This document shows positions 61,081 to 64,000 of a DNA stretch of 64,000 nucleotides, in pieces. Below the pieces are notes generated by a model, which was given only the letters and a program-made list of their open reading frames with translations, was not told the origin of the DNA and did not search any database. The stretch is from JANQHS01 sp965227315 (GTDB lineage Bacteria; Bacteroidota; Bacteroidia; Cytophagales; CCMP332): the NCBI GenBank assembly GCA_965227315.1, contig OZ245737.1:1488001-1552000 (forward strand), written 5' to 3'. The translations under genes and the position numbers were made by a program. How positions within the stretch are numbered: position 1 is the stretch's first letter; the number at the start of each line of letters is the position of its first letter.

Positions 61081-62610
61081 ATGCAGGCTGATCAAATCCA
61101 AGTAACTAAATATTTCAGGCGAACTGCCCTGGTATGGTTCATTTTTTTCTTTGCCGGTGGTAAAACGCTACAGGCCCAAACCGATAATTATTGGTCATGG
61201 AACTTCAACACCACCTCTATCCTGTTGGCAGGAGCAGTGGTGGGTGGAAATGCAGGTGCCAGCTCTATCTATTATAATCCTGCCCTGACCAACCGGGACA
61301 ATCTCCCCTCGCTTTCGCTGAGTGCAAACATTATCTCATTGCAGTTCTTCGACGCGGAAAATATCGCGGGTGACGGTGTGGATGCCAATAAATTTCTTTT
61401 CAAAATTCAGCCAAGATTCATTTCATTTTCTATTCCCAATAAATCCAGAATAGGCCTGGAATTCGGCGTACTGTCGCCCACTTCAGAGGAGATTCGCTAT
61501 AGTCTTGATCATTATTTCGTCGATGATGTCATTCAAAGAACCCAAGGCCTTGAACAGTTTTACGGTTACCTGAAGTATGCCAGAGAATACCAGGATACAT
61601 GGGTCGGCGGCGGTCTCTCATATGAGATCAACAAGAAATTCTATGTGGGTGGCAGTTCCTTCCTATCCATTAAAAGATCCCGGTATGAGTACCGGCAAAG
61701 ATCCACAGCTTTTCAGAATGCCGACACTGTTTTCACTCCGATGCCTGAGGCAGCATATATCTCAACCAGCAGCTTCGAAGAGGAAATGAGATACTGGTAC
61801 CTCAGCATGATCTTCAAGGTCGGTCTTCAATACATTTTTGTTCCCGACAGGTTCTCAGTTGGGGTCAACATCACCCTGCCCGACCTCCCGATCTTCGGTG
61901 AAGCACAGGCGAGAAAAACGCTTTCCAGAAGCAATATTTATAATGATATTGAGGCTCAGTTCGTATCAAATGAAAATCTTACCCTTTTTGAGAATCAACT
62001 GACAACAAGGGTGAAAAACCCCTTTTCCATAGCTGCCGGAGTACAGTACTTCACAAAAAGTCAAAAAAACTCGATCTCTCTAGCGGGGGAGTATTTCCAC
62101 AGGATCGATCATTATGCCGTGGTCGAATCCGACACCAGAATCCCTGAACTTCCCAACTACCTTGATGAGGCATTATCTGATAATGATTTCATGTCATACT
62201 ATTATGAAGCAAGATCCGTGATCAACCTGGGCCTTGGATTCAAGCAATATGTCTCCGAGAAATTCTTTTTCCTTGGAGGTTTCAGAACGGACTTCTCAGC
62301 GGCGGCAAACAAAAATTCCCGTTTTTCAGATGGCAAATTCAAGATCAACCAGATCCATATGGACAAGTATCATATCACTGCCGGCCCGGTGCTTACCGTA
62401 AAGAAGGTAAGATTGATCACAGGCATTCAATATACACGTGGAGCCAGAAGGGATATCAACCAAGTGGTCAATTATTCGGATCCTGTGGAGTTTAACCCTG
62501 TAACGGAACAATCACTTGAAGGGGTAAGACAAAAGAATGTGGACGCGACTTTCAATGAGATTTCACTTTTCTTTGGGGTTCAGGTATTGTTCAGAGAAAA
62601 AGAAAAATGA
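61081..62610 (+). CDS. FadL-like outer-membrane transport protein
   Basis: A 509-residue exported barrel with a hydrophobic N-terminal segment (VWFIFFFAGGKTLQA). GNAGASSIYYNPALTNRDNLPS matches the FadL/PorV pattern in which an 'NPA' follows the N-terminal hatch. The remainder is repeated amphipathic strands (WVGGGLSYEINKKFYVGGSSFLSI) ending in the barrel-like VQVLFREKEK. Likely transport of a hydrophobic compound. Divergent from the 61016 gene, it overlaps the next gene by 4 bases. Confidence 0.68.
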   Translation: MQADQIQVTKYFRRTALVWFIFFFAGGKTLQAQTDNYWSWNFNTTSILLAGAVVGGNAGASSIYYNPALTNRDNLPSLSLSANIISLQFFDAENIAGDGVDANKFLFKIQPRFISFSIPNKSRIGLEFGVLSPTSEEIRYSLDHYFVDDVIQRTQGLEQFYGYLKYAREYQDTWVGGGLSYEINKKFYVGGSSFLSIKRSRYEYRQRSTAFQNADTVFTPMPEAAYISTSSFEEEMRYWYLSMIFKVGLQYIFVPDRFSVGVNITLPDLPIFGEAQARKTLSRSNIYNDIEAQFVSNENLTLFENQLTTRVKNPFSIAAGVQYFTKSQKNSISLAGEYFHRIDHYAVVESDTRIPELPNYLDEALSDNDFMSYYYEARSVINLGLGFKQYVSEKFFFLGGFRTDFSAAANKNSRFSDGKFKINQIHMDKYHITAGPVLTVKKVRLITGIQYTRGARRDINQVVNYSDPVEFNPVTEQSLEGVRQKNVDATFNEISLFFGVQVLFREKEK

Positions 62611-63062
62611 TGAGATCGCTTTATATCGGCTTCCTTCTTTTCCTTGCTTTTCATTCCTCATTTGCCCAGAAGATCGATTACAATCTTCAATCCGGATTTG
62701 TCGCCGATGGTTATGACGTGGTGGAATACTTCAATGCAAGACCGCAGGAGGGCAAGGATCAATACCACTTCGATTATGAGGGAGCGAAATACCGATTCAG
62801 CTCAAAAATTACCCTGGATCAGTTCAAAGCTGAACCTGAGAAATATGTACCCCAATACGGAGGCTGGTGTGCCTATGCCATGGCAGATAAAGGAGAAAAG
62901 GTCAAGATCGATCCGGATACCTACGAGATCAGAGATGGTAGATTATACCTTTTTTACAATGCCTTTTTTAATAACACGCTGAAGAGCTGGCTGGATGAGG
63001 GACCGGAGCAATTAAGGAAAAAGGCCGACGAAAACTGGGAGAAAATCAAACTTCAGGAATGA
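62607..63062 (+). CDS. YHS domain-containing exported protein
   Basis: A 151-residue exported protein, signal peptide ending SSFAQ, with a YHS domain: VADGYDVVEYFN, KDQYHFDYEGAKYRFSSKITLDQFKAEPEKYVPQYGGWCAYAMA. The Cys-Ala-Tyr and Tyr-His-like residues can bind a metal. It overlaps the barrel gene upstream and the next gene downstream by ATGA overlaps. Its role is probably metal handling in the periplasm (inference). Confidence 0.88.
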   Translation: MMRSLYIGFLLFLAFHSSFAQKIDYNLQSGFVADGYDVVEYFNARPQEGKDQYHFDYEGAKYRFSSKITLDQFKAEPEKYVPQYGGWCAYAMADKGEKVKIDPDTYEIRDGRLYLFYNAFFNNTLKSWLDEGPEQLRKKADENWEKIKLQE

Positions 63063-63682
63063 TCATGAAGCTTTTCCGAAATCTGAAAAGGTCAAAAGTT
63101 ATCGATTACCTGATCGAATTGCTTATTGTCCTGATCGGAGTGTACCTCGGAATGTTTCTTTCCGATCTAAGTCAGGAAGCTCAAATTGAAAAGGACCGAA
63201 AAGAGGCACTTCGAGGGATCAAAACGGAATTGGAAATGAATATGGAGGAGGTCAGAAAACATCATGAATCCCGTAGACCCTTCTTGAAGTCTTATGACAG
63301 CATCAAAGCCAATTTTAATGAGGCCATACTGAGCGAAAAGCTCTTTGACAAAGCATTGGGCAAGCGCCTTCCCAACTGGAGAGGCATTGGCAACTTCAAC
63401 CCAAGGCATTCAATGTATGATGCGGCAAAATCATCCAAGATATTTATCGGGATGGACCTCGGCCTTCACAGCCAGATCTCACAGGTGTATAATTTTCAAA
63501 CCGATCTGTATGCGGTCAGAAATCTTTATCTAGAAAAGTTTTTGAATTTCGATTCACAAACAGAGTACAAAGAAGCCATCATTTTGATCGATCAGATCAA
63601 GCAGGATCTCTGGGGCAGTCAATTCATGTTGATTGCCAAGTATGAAAAAGTGATCGGGTATATCGATGAATACCTTCAATAA
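63059..63682 (+). CDS. Hypothetical membrane-anchored protein (DUF6090-like)
   Basis: A 207-residue protein with one N-terminal membrane helix (about 16-35, YLIELLIVLIGVYLGMFL) and a helical periplasmic domain. KRSKVIDYLIELLIVLIGVYLGMFLSD followed by a coiled region fits the DUF6090-type small membrane proteins common in Bacteroidota; the function is unknown. It overlaps the YHS gene by 4 bases and the next lipoprotein gene by 17. Confidence 0.6.
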   Translation: MIMKLFRNLKRSKVIDYLIELLIVLIGVYLGMFLSDLSQEAQIEKDRKEALRGIKTELEMNMEEVRKHHESRRPFLKSYDSIKANFNEAILSEKLFDKALGKRLPNWRGIGNFNPRHSMYDAAKSSKIFIGMDLGLHSQISQVYNFQTDLYAVRNLYLEKFLNFDSQTEYKEAIILIDQIKQDLWGSQFMLIAKYEKVIGYIDEYLQ

Positions 63683-64000
63683 AGGCCTGCTCGCCGTTGG
63701 CATCTCATTTTTGTTCCTGCTGACAAGCTGCGAGGACAAAAGTCAGAAAGCAGAAGAGATAGGCCTACAGGCAAACCTTCTGAATTATGAAGCAGATCTT
63801 TCAAACCCGGAAGGGCATAAACCCCTGGCATTTTCAGATCAGGGTGCATGGTTTGCTTACGGATTTCCAACGGCAGCGGAATACCAGGGTGGTTTCGCGG
63901 GCCCCTTCCTGATGACACAGGAAAACGGGGTCTGGAGTTCTGATGTGCTTTCCCGGTTCAGGATCACTGACCTGAGAACAGGTGATATTCTTCCCCTGAA
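63666..64000 (+). CDS. Lipoprotein, 5' part (cut by window edge)
   Basis: An open frame to the right edge, 111 codons. The ATG at 63666 gives a lipoprotein signal with lipobox Thr-Ser-Cys at residues 21-23 (LLTSCED). The visible mature part (FSDQGAWFAYGFPTAAEYQGGFAGPFLMTQENGVW) is not a family I recognise. It starts 17 bases inside the previous gene and belongs to the same run as the FadL-like barrel and YHS genes. Confidence 0.65.
   Translation, partial: MNTFNKGLLAVGISFLFLLTSCEDKSQKAEEIGLQANLLNYEADLSNPEGHKPLAFSDQGAWFAYGFPTAAEYQGGFAGPFLMTQENGVWSSDVLSRFRITDLRTGDILPL

Overview
The window is a chromosomal segment from a member of the Bacteroidota. Evidence seen in the sequence: two secreted proteins end in type IX secretion (T9SS) C-terminal sorting domains of the form 'PNPSxG...Y..GxY'. 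Many genes encode SPI- or SPII-type exported proteins and outer-membrane barrels. Promoter-like motifs fit the Bacteroidota TAnnTTTG box, and Shine-Dalgarno sites are scarce. The families present (VPS10/BNR 'glycosyl hydrolase-like' protein, type III phosphoglycerate dehydrogenase, RRM protein, small Csp plus DEAD-box helicase) are common in free-living, probably marine, Bacteroidota. Order and genus cannot be fixed from the window. No rRNA, tRNA, CRISPR array, insertion sequence or phage gene was seen.

Layout. 1-630: 5' part of a fatty-acid desaturase (minus strand, cut by the window edge). 806-13090: exported and hydrolytic proteins, namely a large Asp-box/VPS10 propeller protein, an S9 peptidase, a PNGase F-like T9SS substrate with a LamG insertion, a beta-lactamase-fold serine hydrolase, an SnoaL-like protein and a GNAT. 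13193-22287: asparagine synthetase AsnA, a VOC protein, an M3 oligopeptidase lipoprotein, a barrel protein, a second T9SS substrate overlapping a di-haem cytochrome c peroxidase, and a BCCT transporter. 22583-24260: a compact minus-strand cold-shock/RNA-helicase cassette. 24561-33928: mixed small genes, including a squalene-cyclase-like toroid protein, an HxlR regulator divergent from a quinone-oxidoreductase-like gene with a perfect palindrome between them, and the serC-serA pair for serine synthesis.

34561-50494 is the centrepiece, a 16-kb co-directional cluster of ferredoxin metabolism. Its genes, in order, are: an oversized pyruvate:ferredoxin oxidoreductase (1641 aa); rnfC-D-G-E-A; a tiny Cys-rich membrane protein; a plant-type ferredoxin-NADP reductase; rnfB; korA-korB (2-oxoacid:ferredoxin oxidoreductase); and a 621-aa protein. 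The last aligns, by my reading, along the C-terminal half of the first enzyme but has lost every Fe-S cysteine and the thiamine-diphosphate motif. The likely logic (inference) is that 2-oxoacids reduce ferredoxin through PFOR and Kor, Rnf converts the reduced ferredoxin to NADH plus an ion gradient, and the FNR makes NADPH from the same pool. The Cys-rich protein may insert iron into RnfA/RnfE, as NqrM does for Na+-NQR. The Cys-free PFOR paralogue is the most unusual gene in the window.

50594-64000: an AraC regulator beside an AhpD-like protein, a nitrilase, an RRM protein, a GNAT-YoaP fusion, a ZnuA-like lipoprotein that appears to lack most metal ligands, an arylsulfatase, and a set of outer-membrane barrel proteins with a YHS-domain protein. 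The window ends inside a lipoprotein gene.
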